Origin: Coffea arabica
Lineage: Eukaryota > Streptophyta > Magnoliopsida > Gentianales > Rubiaceae
NCBI RefSeq assembly: GCF_036785885.1
Contig: NC_092312.1
Span: 15,456,001-15,520,000, forward strand
DNA length: 64,000 nucleotides
Direction: 5' to 3'
Shown: positions 38,036 through 49,316 of the stretch, piece by piece
Position numbering within the stretch: the stretch's first letter is position 1
How the letters are laid out: every line of letters begins with the position of its first letter
The notes under the pieces: generated by a model
Seen by the model: the letters and a program-made list of their open reading frames with translations, nothing else
Databases searched by the model: none
Told to the model about the DNA's origin: nothing
Made by a program: the position numbers and the translations under genes

Positions 38036-39212
38036 AGCATTTAGGGATAATTTCAGAAAACTCAGCTGAGGACTCTCACAATTTTCCTGGCCTCTCCTAA
38101 AGTTTGTAAAATTACACAAACTTCCCATAAACTTAAGATTTTGATAACAAAATTAGTCCAATTCGAAAAATAACTTTAAAAAAATACTTTAAGAAGAGCG
38201 TTGAAACTTTTATTTCATAAATACACCTTATGCATGTATACAAGTTGTATTAGTAAAAGAACGAAAATAATTAAAAGTCGAAAACAATTAATACACACAT
38301 TTTATTACTCAAAAAACTCACGTTTAATGAATTAGATAATATAAACAAGTAACAAGACTACTCTAATGATCATAAGATTCAGCAAAACAAACTGTTCATC
38401 TCTTTTGATATTATATTTGCTACGATTCTTGTGATATTAAACAGAAAAAATTTTCAAATTTTACCTTTCTTTTCCCCAGTTTCTCATTTACTAATATCTA
38501 ACGATTAAGTAATTAGAATAATAATTAGCTATTAGTAACTAATTAACTGAAATAACTGTTGAAAATTTCTTTAATTATGAATGATGACTTGTAATTACAA
38601 GATAACATCAAGTAATATACCTAATGACGCTATTTTGTAATTAGTAGAACTTGACAATGACAATAAATCAATTGTACACAATATGAGAAGAAGGGTTTTG
38701 GTAGAAGAGAAAAATACAAGGCAAAAGAAGGTTATTCATGAGGGCATTTTCTTTGAAACTGTTAAAATTGTGACAGTTGTAAAGTAATTTCGTGAAAGTA
38801 TTTTTGTTCGAAATCACAAGAATCATAACAAACATCACATTAAAAGAGATGACTAATTTGTTTTACTGATTCTTGTAATTATTAGTGTAATTTTGTTGTT
38901 TGTTTATGTTGTCTAATTTATTAAATGTGAACTTTTTGAATGGTAAAATGTGTGTATTATTTGTTTTTAACTTTCAATTATTTTTATTCTTTTACTAATA
39001 CAATTTATATACATGCATAATAGGTATTTATGAAATACAAGTTTTATATCTCTTTTTAAAGTACTTTTTTAATGTTCATTTTTTTAATTGGATTAATTTT
39101 GTTATCAAAATCTTAACTTCAAAAGAGGTTTGGGTAATTTTGCAAACTTTATGGGAGACTAGTAAAATTGTCAAAAATTTAGAGGAGATTTCTAAAATTA
39201 TCCCTAGCATTT
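38036..39212. mobile_element. MULE-like element with very long inverted repeats
   Basis: The element proper is 38043-39205 (1,163 bp), beginning AGGGATAATTTCAGAAA and ending TTTCTAAAATTATCCCT. It is flanked by a 7-bp direct repeat, AGCATTT (38036-38042 and 39206-39212). The two arms are inverted copies over about 400 bp each, at roughly 80% identity by eye: for example AATACACACATTTTATTACTC near 38290-38311 pairs with 38940-38960. The central part is AT-rich and non-coding. Superfamily is inferred from TIR length and target-duplication size. The transcript would form a long hairpin. Confidence 0.75.
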
Positions 39213-39253
39213 ATGGCCTCCCAAAACTAGCTATCGGCCCGCGCTTCCACGGT

Positions 39254-39599
39254 GTACAGACAAAGGCTGCAAACGAATCAGCAGCTCGAATACGAGCTCG
39301 GTCAATATCGAGCTCGAGCTTGAGTTTAAAAACATTGAGCTCGTTTTATTTTTTATTTTAATAGTAAAATTACATACATATTCATAATATTTTATTATTT
39401 ATTAAGAAAATTTATTATTTTATTTATTTTTTAAAATAAAATAATTGTTTATTATTTTTTTAAATAAAATAATAATAATTTTTTTAAGCTCTAACTCGAC
39501 CTCGAGTTCGAGTTTGAATTTCATAAAATTAATTGGAGGCTCGGTTTGATTAGACCAAAACTCGACTCAATTCAGCTCGTTTGTACCCCTAGTACGGAC
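39254..39599. mobile_element. hAT-like MITE, AGCTCG-rich (copy B)
   Basis: The element proper is 39262-39591 (330 bp). Its left end, AAAGGCTGCAAACGAATCAG, and its right end, read inwards as TAGGGGTACAAACGAGCTGA, form imperfect TIRs. Flanks GTACAGAC (39254-39261) and GTACGGAC (39592-39599) are an 8-bp target duplication with one mismatch, as expected for hAT elements. Inside the ends are AGCTCGAG-type motifs around an AT-rich core shared with the repeat at 8575-8905. Confidence 0.7.
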
Positions 39600-39712
39600 C
39601 ATTGTGTTCCTATACTGCTCAAATCGAATCATTCAATAGGTTTAGTGTTCTTGTTCTTTTTACGACTAGAATTTCCTTCCAGTTTTTAAACTTGATTGCT
39701 GAATTGGAATTA

Positions 39713-40665
39713 GCTGGGTGCAGTGACAGAGTCAGGATTTTTTTTTTTTGAGGGGTCAAAATTTTTTCTAACAAAATTAGATCAATATGTTATGTTCAAG
39801 ATAATTTTCATCTATTTAAATATATGATTTCTAAAAATATCAAATACTAACTTTAATTATAAAAGTATATCTATTTTATAAATATGCATCATAGTATAAT
39901 GAAAATTAAGACAAAAAATAATCTTTGATTAAATATCTTAGAACATCACAGACCACTCAAGTTGCACATCATGAGAAAATGGTCCAACATGTCACCTATG
40001 AAGAAAAATATAACTATTTTCAATTTAAAAAAGATAAAAGTGATGTTAACATATCTTAAAATTTCAACATCTTTTTTTAAAAGTAAATTAAGGATTATGT
40101 TTTTTCATAGAACTAAATTTATTTATGATTGAATAAGTGCTAAATTTTCTAACAACTTCCTTTTTTATGTACACAGTTAGATAATCATTTAAGAAATTAT
40201 TTTTCAACTTATTTTGGAGCTTTATTTTAATTATCTTCATAATTGAAAATGCCCAATCTGTAGTTGCAGTTGACACAGAAAGAGTAAGAACAAGTATAAT
40301 CAACTGGGTTAAACTGTATATTTGTATATGGGTCAATAAAATAATTATTTTTGTTTTAGCCCATTGATAATTATGAATTGGGTCTTTTTGTTAGAATATA
40401 TCATATTGGGTCAATTTACTATAAATTATCAAATTGTATATTTAATTTTTTGAAAGTTAAATAATTAGCATAATAAAAAATAAATAACTTTTCTGAAAAA
40501 AATTAATTTAAAGGTGGATAATTCATACACACACACAAAACATATAAACTCTCATAATATAAATTAAAATTATAAAAATTAGGGTAATTAACTTTGTTTT
40601 ACACATACATTTACACAGGGGAGCCATGGCCCCTGAGCCCCCTTGGCTCCGTCATTGGCTAGGTG
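39713..40665. mobile_element. Deleted hAT transposon with transposase 3' remnant
   Basis: The element proper is 39721-40657 (937 bp). The ends CAGTGACAGAGTC and, read inwards, CAATGACGGAGCC form imperfect TIRs. Flanks GCTGGGTG (39713-39720) and GCTAGGTG (40658-40665) are an 8-bp target duplication with one mismatch. The minus strand inside encodes a piece of a hAT transposase C-terminal dimerisation domain. The length is far below that of an autonomous element, so most of the transposase gene has been deleted. Confidence 0.85.
40088..40336 (-). pseudogene. hAT transposase C-terminal remnant
   Basis: 82 open codons contain LTLSVSTATTDWAFSIMKI followed by IKLQNKLKNNFLNDYLTVYIKKEV. This matches the hAT-family C-terminal dimerisation signature, in which (L)P(V/A)S(T/S)A..ER.FS..K.I(K)..LRN.M....L...(V/L).(Y)IE is typical. 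The usual E-R pair reads D-W here and the consensus proline reads S (LSVS). The DDE catalytic parts and the zinc finger are absent from the element, so it is non-functional. Confidence 0.75.
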
Positions 40666-41058
40666 ATGGATTCAAATCGGTAAACGAAGTGCCACTTTTT
40701 TCTTTTTCTTTTTTTTTTTTTCAAGTTTTGAAAGCCTACTATATTTGCACCAAATGTTGAAGTGCTTGTCTCCTGTTTATGATCTCGCTTTGTTAATTAA
40801 GCGTTACTCAAAAATGAGTCGGAGTGTATTATTTTCCAACGATGAAAATTTACACTACTTGCACATTGCTCTGAATTTTGAATGCTCAACAACACCGACA
40901 ATGACACGACTGTTTCTTAGTGACACAGACGGTACAGATTTTGATACTTTCTCACCAGTTCTCCTTGTTACTATAGGATACACCCAAAAAAAAAAAAAAA
41001 GTACTCAACATGCATGGAATAGAAAGCCTTATATTTTTGGACTATAAATTCTGGAACA

Positions 41059-42672
41059 TTAGGAATGAGATTTGGTAGGAGGAGTTGGAGATTTGTGCCC
41101 GGACTTGGGTAAGTTGAAATACCTCCTCGGAACAGTGGGAATAGGGGGAAGTGCGGGTATTGGGGGAGCTCTTGGAATTGGAGAAAATGAATTGCTGGGC
41201 GTAGCCGATGATGGGGAAGGCCGTACATAAGATAAGGGTGATGGTGCCTGCTCATGCGATGGATTTGGTTGAGGAAGTGATGCTGGAGAAATAAAAATGG
41301 GAGGGTTAGCTGGATCATTTGGTTTTTCAACTGGTAGAGGCGGTGGAGATGATTTCTTAAATTTTGGAGCTGGTGGAGGATACGGTTTGTGAATGATAGG
41401 CATTGGTGAATCTGAAGATGGAGGCAGGGGCTTCTGATATGTTGGAGCCAGTGGAGGATATGGTTTCTGAATGACAGGCTCTGGTGAGTTTGCAGATGGC
41501 GGAAGGGGCATCTGATACGTTGGAGCTGGTGTAGGAAGTGGGATTCCAGCAAGAGGAGCAAGTGCTGGAAATGGATAATGAATGTCTGGAACAAGAGGAG
41601 GAATTATTGGTGGGAAAATTTGAATAGGATGGGTAAGCAGTTTCCTTGACACTGAAACTGGTGGTCGAGCCAAGTTTTGTTTCTGCTGGGGTGTTGGTTG
41701 GAGAGGCTTAATATATTCTGTGAAAGTTGGTGGCAATCTTTCAATATTTCCATTTTTTGATTGTCTCGGAGAAGAAGATTCTACTGGGTTGCCCTCGTCG
41801 GACATCCTTGAAATCGCTGCAATGCATGAATTGGAAGAAAATTTAAGCCTCGGTGTCGTGGCTGAGGTTTGGTTTGGGTAATCTATAGACTTGAGCATCA
41901 CGGCCAAGATCCTCTTGGCCAATTGTACCGGACATGGCGCGCCTGATGAACTGTGGAGCTTCAGATAGCATTCCTTTTCCCTCATATCAGCTTCAAGAAA
42001 ATTAACTTCGAAATTCCCTTTGGCATCAAAATCTCCTTTTCCCAGAGTCCTAAAGTTCCCATCAGGAGACTTGCATTCAATTGCCAGGCGTTCCCCTGCA
42101 CAACAGAAGCCTCAAGCATCAATTTTGACACCAAGTTAGGTCTCGCCATCCGCAAACCTGAGCTAGATTCAATCTCTTGAAGGAAACAAACGTACAGTAA
42201 ATCAGAAGAATGAGTGCATAAACTCAATGCTAATAGTGAGAGAAGATTAAAGATTAGAGAGCTTGTTCAACATCAAGTACCGCCATAGGATTCACGGTTT
42301 GTCAGTGTCAACTTATAAGAGCACGAACGCTCATTGCAATCAAATGCATGCATATGGAAGATCAATTTGCATATAGATGACATGCAGAAGAGCTTGTTGC
42401 ACTTTGACAGACACGGTGCTCGTGCCGGAATGGACGCAAGACAATATAGATTTCATTAAGTCGTGCCAAGCAACGTAAAAAAAATAATAATAGTGAACTG
42501 CACCTGAAGAAGTTGGATGCCAGGTTTTTACTACATCAGAGGTGCATCGTGCACGCTCGGTGGATCCAACTATTTTGACTTGGACATGCTTGCCATGGCA
42601 CAGGCTCGAAGCCAAAAGTAGGGTCAGATAGAAGCCTAACCAGCCTTCTCGACGGAACTGGGGAATCCCCAT
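41059..42672 (-). CDS. Ole e 1-domain proline-rich cell-wall protein
   Basis: Two exons on the minus strand, 42672-42504 and 42095-41059, join at TCAG|GTGCAG..GTGCAG|GGGAAC into 401 residues. Residues 1-27 are a signal peptide (WLGFYLTLLLASSLCHG). An Ole e 1-like domain follows (VQVKIVGSTERARC..GERLAIECKSPDG..GKGDFDAKGNFEVNF..ECYLKLHSSSGAPC). From about residue 195 the protein is Pro-rich and low in complexity, with irregular PPLAPTYQKPLPPSSDSP-like units. It resembles plant proline-rich proteins of the PRP2/PRP4 class but its repeats are much more degenerate than its neighbour's. It is probably secreted to the cell wall. Intron 1 (408 nt) sits at the same phase-1 position after the signal/Cys segment as in the gene at 45980-47843, which supports common ancestry. 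Some of the open frame after the Ole e 1 domain has weak conservation. Confidence 0.82.
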
Positions 42673-42699
42673 TGGGGCGGTATGTTGCAGGATGTTAGA

Positions 42700-43960
42700 A
42701 GCACTGAGCAGAGATGAAACGGAGCAACGCAATAGGCATCCGGTCTGGCTCAAAGTTGAGCTCTCTTCTTAGGCTAGAGATTAATTTTCGGAATCTACAG
42801 GACCACTTATATGACGAATTCGTGATCTCCGAGGGCTATTCTTCAATGCTGCACTATGGTAGTAATGCCACCGGCAAAGCTGATAGAAACACGGAACAAG
42901 CATTCAAATGAACAGCGCATCTCTGTACTCAAAACCGTACCTACCAACCAGCCATCCTGAATATCTATCAATTTTCCAACAAGAATTAAGTGCACATTCG
43001 TTTAGGTGGAGCACATGATAGTTGAATTTCGCATTCTCAACTAGACTAAGTAACATGCGAGTTTAGCAAGACCATGGAGAGTTTCAAAATAAGTTTGCAC
43101 TGATCAGGAATTATGCTCATTGACACCCGTCAAAACTTCATTACATTCATAATCAGCTCTCGTTTATTAATAGCTAGCTTTGATTATTGTATTTCAGTTC
43201 CCAACTGCTAGTAATTCGTTTCTTCGACAGAGATGAACTGATTAAGTGTGTAGGGGAACCAATGATTTGTGCAGTGCCTCACGTCAGATGACTTCAAGAA
43301 CAGACAGTTGTTTTTGGTACTACAGAATAACGTGGCCATTCAGGGAGCAGAACTCGGAAACCGCAAGATGGCTTCAAAGCCCTTTTCTGTTTTTTCTTTA
43401 CCAGAACTTTGCCAGTTTATTACTACATCCATGCATGCGTACGTGAAAGTACAGAAAATTGGCCCCACATGAAACGATGAGAAGCACCTAAACTTCGCAT
43501 TCAAATACCCAAGAAAAATACTCCTACATGATCCCAATTTGCTCCTCTTGTTGTCCTTTCCATGTCATCAGTTCGCCCCATGACTATTTACTACTGTGGT
43601 ACAATCAACCCAAGAAAAACTCAATTGAATATGACCTCTCAGTATTTTAGATACACATATTGCACGAAAATAACAGACTTGTACTTGTCATCAATGAAAG
43701 TAATAAGTTGAGGGGTAACGTGTGACCCCTTGTGTAGATAAAGATCGAAAAAGTCAAATCTAGCCTCAAGGAAAACAACTGAATTTTGGCCAGCAATACA
43801 CCCTTAATGTTTTTCTTCAATCTTCCCAAATTGACAAATTATTGATTCATTTACTGAAAGGCATACTTTTAACTTCCTTACAACATTTCTACCTGTCACA
43901 TGACAGAGTCAAATTCAATCTATGATTAATGAGTTGACTGTATCATTTGGGAAAATTGAA
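42700..43960. other. Intergenic, no supported gene
   Basis: Spacer between the two proline-rich protein genes, including the likely promoter of the 41059-42672 gene. Only short, unconvincing open frames are present. Confidence 0.4.
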
Positions 43961-43969
43961 AGTTTAGAG

Positions 43970-44265
43970 TGCGAGCGGTCTAAACCCTGTTTGGTAATCC
44001 AATTCAACACTTAAAGTTAATGAGTTCAAATTTTAACATATTTAGACAATTTAATAACCAAAATTGAACATTTGAATTAATTAAGTGACATTGAATTTCT
44101 AGGTAAAACTTGCTCTCAAAATTAAGTGATAAGTTATTCACTTATCACTGAATGTGATATGCACTCAGATATATTAGATTTAATACTTAACAATTCAATA
44201 ACTTAATGGATTTAGATTTCAGATTTCAGACTTCAGTTTTATCAAATGCACCCTAAATAGACAAT
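43970..44265. mobile_element. Possible hAT-like MITE
   Basis: The left edge, AAACCCTGTTTGGTAATCC, and the right edge, read inwards as TTTAGGGTGCATTTGATAAAAC, form loose inverted ends about 290 bp apart. Sequence of the TTTGGTAA/TTTGATAA type is common at the ends of plant hAT-like MITEs. No clean target duplication was found. Confidence 0.4.
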
Positions 44266-45054
44266 GAGAGGCGGGGTAAAAAAGATTAAAGTAATCTTTA
44301 AAGGGTTATATTGTAAATATCATTTTTAGTCATGATTAATTGCCTCGGGTTTAGAACAAATTGTGCATTAACTTGTTAAACTTCAGTGACAAATGCACTT
44401 TTTAATCAATGCATGCCATGCCGCATTCGCTTGTAGTATTACGTACACATGTTGTTTTCCCCTTTCTGAATGTTTAAGAAATAATTTCCGTCATTTTCTG
44501 GTCGCTGATTATGATTGAGGATTGATCACGCAAAACACCTGCTTGTCAAGTGATCACTGTGAAATTGCGAAGATTTGAAGTTGATGTCCATGAATGCGAC
44601 TTTAGTACCACAATTCTTTTCTTCTCATAATGAATCTAAAAGAAACTTTGTTTTGAAGATATATAAAAGAAACTTTTTAGAAGAAAGTGTAAACCTTAAC
44701 GTTAATGAAAATGCCATTGTTCAAAAAAAAAATAATATTTTTACAGAATTAATTGTTGTCACAGCGTTTGCCTAATTGACCTAACAGTCAAATACTACCA
44801 ACCAGCTAAGTTTTTTTTCCCCCTAAATAGTGCTATTTAACCATTGTTCTGCTTCATATAATAGTCTCAGTAAATATCCAGCCAAGAAATTTGAAGTTTA
44901 ACTACAGAAATTTACTTCGGTAATTATCATTTCACTCCTAATTGGACCAAAATGGCAGAAAAATAGGCAAAACTAGATGGCCAAAACTCGAAAGTTCAAG
45001 ATGCAATAGGCAACAAGGTGAACATTCAGAGTGGGAATCACAACCAGACGTCTA

Positions 45055-45055
<1 letters not shown>

Positions 45056-45108
<53 letters not shown>

Positions 45109-45110
45109 TT
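45056..45110. repeat. Compound (CA)n(TA)n microsatellite
   Basis: About 16 CA/AC units are followed directly by about 10 TA units, in the spacer between the two proline-rich protein genes. Confidence 0.95.
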
Positions 45111-45979
45111 GTTTTTGAGATATTAATGTTACAGAGTTTGAGAGATAATTACACATGTTGCATGGTGGAATCAAGCAAAGAAGGATTAGATCAACGAGAT
45201 AGCTAACAAATTCTGCCTGAAAACCTCTGGTGAAGATTTCTGCTTGTGTTTTGATGTTAATCAAGTAGTTTACTTCGTATAGTTCATTGGTGAATTCAAA
45301 CAAGGGAGTACGTAATTGTAATTCTCTCATGTTTGTAGAACAAGATACTAATAACTAAAACCATGTAAAGTAAGTAAAGTATATCGTTCTCCCATGACGT
45401 TCGCGTACTGATTTACCAATCTGTACAGTGTTCTTCATTAATAACGCGGTATATTTGTCTGGCAAAGCCGGTTTACTCACTTCCACCTTCCACCATGTAT
45501 GATTCTTTATCAATACTCTCCAGAAATAGAATAGATATTGAACATCAATCAAGCACAATTTGATCTGTTCAATCAGTCCGGACGCGCGGTATCAATGCAT
45601 GGAAGAAAGCAATGAATGATACTGCGAGGGAGCAATAGGTAAACTTTCATTGATGGTGAACTGTAAACACAAGAACAAATGGAGGACATTATTTCTGGGT
45701 ATTTATGCAGTGCACTCGAAAATTTACAAGCTTTACAAATCACCAACGTCCGACTGATAACTTGACAATCTCACACACAGGTCAACTTCATGCAACTAAA
45801 ATTAATACAATATTCGACTTTCTCTCTATTTGTCTCTTCTTTTTTCTTGCCCCTTTTTTCTCCAAAGTACATTCTTTTTCTTCACGTATCTGTTTTGGTT
45901 TAAGGATTTTATTATTGTAGAACCGGAAATTTCCCAAAACATCCTATATAGAATATTCAGGGGCAAATATATAGAAATC

Positions 45980-47843
45980 CTAAGGAGTAGACAAATGAGG
46001 TGACAGAGGAGGCAAAAGTCCAACTATAGGGTGAGGGGGGAAGACCTTCGGAGGGAACTTTGGAAGAGGAGGAAGCTTAGGAACTGGTGGAAAGGGTTTC
46101 TTGAAGGGGAATGGTGGTTTTGGGAAAAATGGGAAAGGTGGAAGTGGCTTCTGGTACACGGGAGGCTTGTAGATTGGCACCGCCGGTGGGAGTGGCTTCT
46201 GGTACACCGGAGGCTTGTAGATTGGCACCGGCGGTGGAAGTGGCTTCTGGTACACGGGAGGCTTGTAGATTGGCACCGGCGGTGGGAGTGGCTTCTGGTA
46301 CACGGGAGGCTTGTAGATTGGCACCGGAGGCTTGTAGATTGGCACCGGCGGTGGGAGTGGCTTCTGGTACACCGGAGGCTTGTAGATTGGCACCGGAGGC
46401 TTGTAGATTGGCACCGGCGGTGGGAGTGGCTTCTGGTACACGGGAGGCTTGTAGATTGGCACCGGAGGCTTGTAGATTGGCACCGGCGGTGGGAGTGGCT
46501 TCTGGTACACCGGAGGCTTGTAGATTGGCACCGGCGGTGGGAGTGGCTTCTGGTACACAGGAGGCTTGTAGATTGGCACTGGCGGTGGGAGTGGCTTCTG
46601 GTACACAGGAGGCTTATAGATTGGCACGGGCGGTGGACATGGCTTTTTGACTACTGGAGGCTTGTAGATTGGCACTGGCGGTGGAAGTGGCTTCTTGTAC
46701 ACCGGAGGCTTGTAGATTGGCACGGGGGGTGGAAGAGGTTTTATGATTGGAGGAGGCTTGATTATGGGAACAGGCGGAGGAAGTGGTTTTTTGTAGATTG
46801 GGATTGGTGGTGGAAGTGGGTTCTTGTAAATAGGGATTGGTGGGAGTGGTTTCTTGTAGATTGGGGGGAAAGGCAACTTAGGCAAAGGAGGGTGTGTAAA
46901 CCAGGGATGGCCCGTGGGCAAAGGTGGATTCTTGAAGAATGGCCACAAGAAAGCTGAAGCACACAGTGCTGAGGTGAACTTGACACTTTCAGCTGGACCA
47001 AAAGTCAGTTTTCCATCAGTATCTGGCTTGGCTACAATTTTGTTGGCTTCAAGGCCATTGTGCGCTGGGCATGGGGTTGCTGATGCACTATGGAGTTGTG
47101 CAAAGCACTCCTCATCTAGTTTCCCATCTTTCAGAATTTCTCTGGGAACGGATACCCTGAACTTCCCTTCTGAATCAAGCTCTCCAGAACCCCTTCTTGT
47201 CACCTCTCCATTTTTGAGCTTGCAATCAACAGTCACACGTAGCCCTGCAAAAGGCAAAATCAAGAATATTCAAGGACTCTTTATAAAGACGATAGACTAC
47301 ACTGCATGCATTTTGGCCATCAGTAGCAGATACTTTTGGTTATTTTTGTCAATTAGCCTGAATCCATGCCATGCCTCTCTCAACTGCAAAATCTTTACTG
47401 CTGCGGCCCCATTTAAGTAAAGTTAAAATGAGCCAACATCATCAGATCAAGGATTAATGCATGGGACAAGCATGAGATGTAGACAGAGATCTACCACACA
47501 AGTAATTAAGTACATGTACAGGTTCCAGTAAGTACAGCCGAAAGAATGGCCTGCCATTTTTAGTAAATTTGGGAATATATTGAAAGCGGTCATGCTGTGC
47601 AATTTGAGCTGTTTCACATGAGCAAGCTAGGATAAAACTAGTACGTTGTCAGATACCCCTTACAAAAAGGTACCCAGGATAGGACAAACCTGAGAAGGCC
47701 TGGCTAGTCTTGATCTTAAAGTCCTTGCAATCTGCGCATTCTCCAGCCCCAACAACCTGGACCGTTTTGTCATCAGCACGGCAAAAGCTGACAACAAAGA
47801 AGATGCTAACCAATAAGAACAGGAGATGGGAAACACCCCTCAT
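45980..47843 (-). CDS. PRP4-like repetitive proline-rich cell-wall protein
   Basis: Two exons on the minus strand, 47843-47690 and 47244-45980, join at TCAG|GTTTGT..TGCAG|GGCTAC into 472 residues. Residues 1-23 are a signal peptide (LLFLLVSIFFVVSFCRA). An Ole e 1-like domain with Cys (GAGECADCKD, VTVDCKLKNG, LDEECFAQLHSASATPC) covers about residues 24-150. The C-terminal 300 residues are tandem repeats with unit PPPVPIYKPPVYQKPL (16 residues, 48 nt). There are nine PVYQKP copies, and three units carry an extra PPVPIYK insertion (7 residues). Earlier, more degenerate units read PPIYKKPLPPIPIYKN. This layout matches Arabidopsis PRP2/PRP4, structural proteins of the extracellular matrix that can be hydroxylated on proline and cross-linked through tyrosine. 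The repeats are nearly identical in DNA, so copy number may vary between alleles or be misassembled. Confidence 0.9.
46135..46740 (-). repeat. 48/69-bp coding minisatellite of PRP4-like gene
   Basis: A DNA repeat with period 48 bp, lengthened to 69 bp in three units by an extra 21-bp GGAGGCTTGTAGATTGGCACC-type segment. Units differ mostly at third positions (for example CACGGG versus CACCGG versus CACAGG). The array lies fully within exon 2. Confidence 0.93.
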
Positions 47844-47910
47844 TGAGTTTGCGGTTCCCTTCTCTCTTGTGAAACTAGTTTTGAGTGATTTGAGTCAGAA
47901 AAGCGTTGTC

Positions 47911-47920
47911 ATATATATAA
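47911..47920 (-). promoter_or_regulatory. Putative TATA box of PRP4-like gene
   Basis: A TTATATATAT motif lies about 70 bp upstream of the ATG at 47843, a suitable distance for a TATA box. The call rests on position and sequence only. Confidence 0.45.
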
Positions 47921-47924
47921 TGAT

Positions 47925-49310
47925 GATGATCGCCAGGGGGAAGGGTCCGCCGACACCAAAACTTAAAGGGCATCACATGAGGTTAGGTCCCAGTGAGCTT
48001 GACTTATGCCCCGGGAAAACATTTCTCAAGCATAAGTGATCAATGGCCATTATCTTCATTCAATGTCCTTTCAACTGCACAACCCGACTTTGTCCATCTG
48101 TAAACCTACTTACCAGCGCCATAATTAAATATCACTCGCTATTCTAAAATCCCATGTTGAATTCGTGAAAGATTTATATTGGGCTTTCTTTAGTTCCAAG
48201 AGTTATTTTTGGCAGCAAAGCATGGGCTCTAGCCAGTAAAGAAGTACCTGGACTTCTTGCTTAGAGAATTACACACACACAAACAGAAAAACAAAAAGAG
48301 AAGGGCGCCATGTGCTAGACATTAAGTGACTAACTCCAAAATCTCAAAATCCATGTGAATAAACAAGCTTTTTACCCTAATAAATGAATTTCCTCAACAG
48401 TCTCTCGGCCTTGCTGCAATTCGATTGGCCAGTATTCAACCGTACAAGAATTGCTTTCTTTCCATTGCATAATGCACGAGAGACTGTTAAACATGTCAGA
48501 TTATGAGAAACTATATGTTGTTATTGTTTCGCCATGTCAGACTGTGGGATACGGAATTTTGATTACATACAGTAATGGGTTAGAGCAAGGAGTAGTTAAG
48601 CTCTAGTTCGTACCCAATAATCGAGTTGCTACTGGAAAAAACTTGAATGCAGCAGCTGGATGGCAATAATGTTCACACTGCCCATGGCTCTTGACTAGAA
48701 ACTTGGCCTAATTGATCGGCCACTCTAACCAACCAAAGCATGCTTCCCACCTATGTTTCAAGGGCACATGCACAGCCCCTTTCGGCCAGGAAGACAAGTA
48801 GGTGGCTGAATTGTAAAGACTAGCTCAAAAAGACAGATTTAAACATGAAAATGATGTTCTAGCTAATTAACAGGCGCTTTACTCGATTCCTCCTGTGTAA
48901 CATTCCACGAATTCAAATGAGAGCCCTAAAGTTCCCTTCCGATTCTTAGTATTGAGAGCTGCAATTAACCATCCTATATAGTGTTCCGTAGGGAAGTTAA
49001 AAGCCTCAAAGGTCATTCCTAAATGGGAGTGAAAACAAGAAATGGAAGTTCTTGCTAAAAAAGAAGAAGGAAGAAAGGTTGGGATGCAGTGTTTGATAAT
49101 GCCCGTCCGACACAAGAAAGATAATGTCCCCTGTAGAAAGATAATTACCATAGAAGCCGCACACAAGGCTATCAAAAAACTGAATAATGTAACGTGGTAA
49201 AGTAGCATATCATGTACCATGAAATAGCTCTCCATAGTTAATTAATCAATCACTGCTGATCAATTCAGTCGTAGAATTTGAGCGTAAACTAGGTTCAAAA
49301 GATTGGTGAA
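47925..49310. other. Intergenic, PRP4-like upstream region
   Basis: Promoter-side flank of the PRP4-like gene, then spacer up to the Stowaway element. No coding sequence or clear repeat was recognised apart from short simple runs. Confidence 0.4.
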
Positions 49311-49316
49311 ATGAGA

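Noticed and set aside
38043-40657. A single large composite transposon or an LTR-type element
   Set aside because: Three separate elements each have their own inverted ends and target duplications. There are no long direct repeats, primer-binding site or polyprotein.
46111-46650. A second plus-strand repetitive frame with EACRLAPAVGVASGT units
   Set aside because: Another frame of the same array. Periodicity of 48 bp keeps all frames open.
46135-46740. Regular repeats that could look like a CRISPR array
   Set aside because: Repeats are contiguous without spacers, lie in a coding exon and translate to Pro-rich units in a plant genome.
46031-46957. A 308-codon open frame on the plus strand (Trp/Arg/Leu-rich) opposite the PRP4-like gene
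   Set aside because: It is the antisense shadow of the 48-bp repeat array. The real gene on the minus strand has a signal peptide, an Ole e 1-like domain and matching splice sites.
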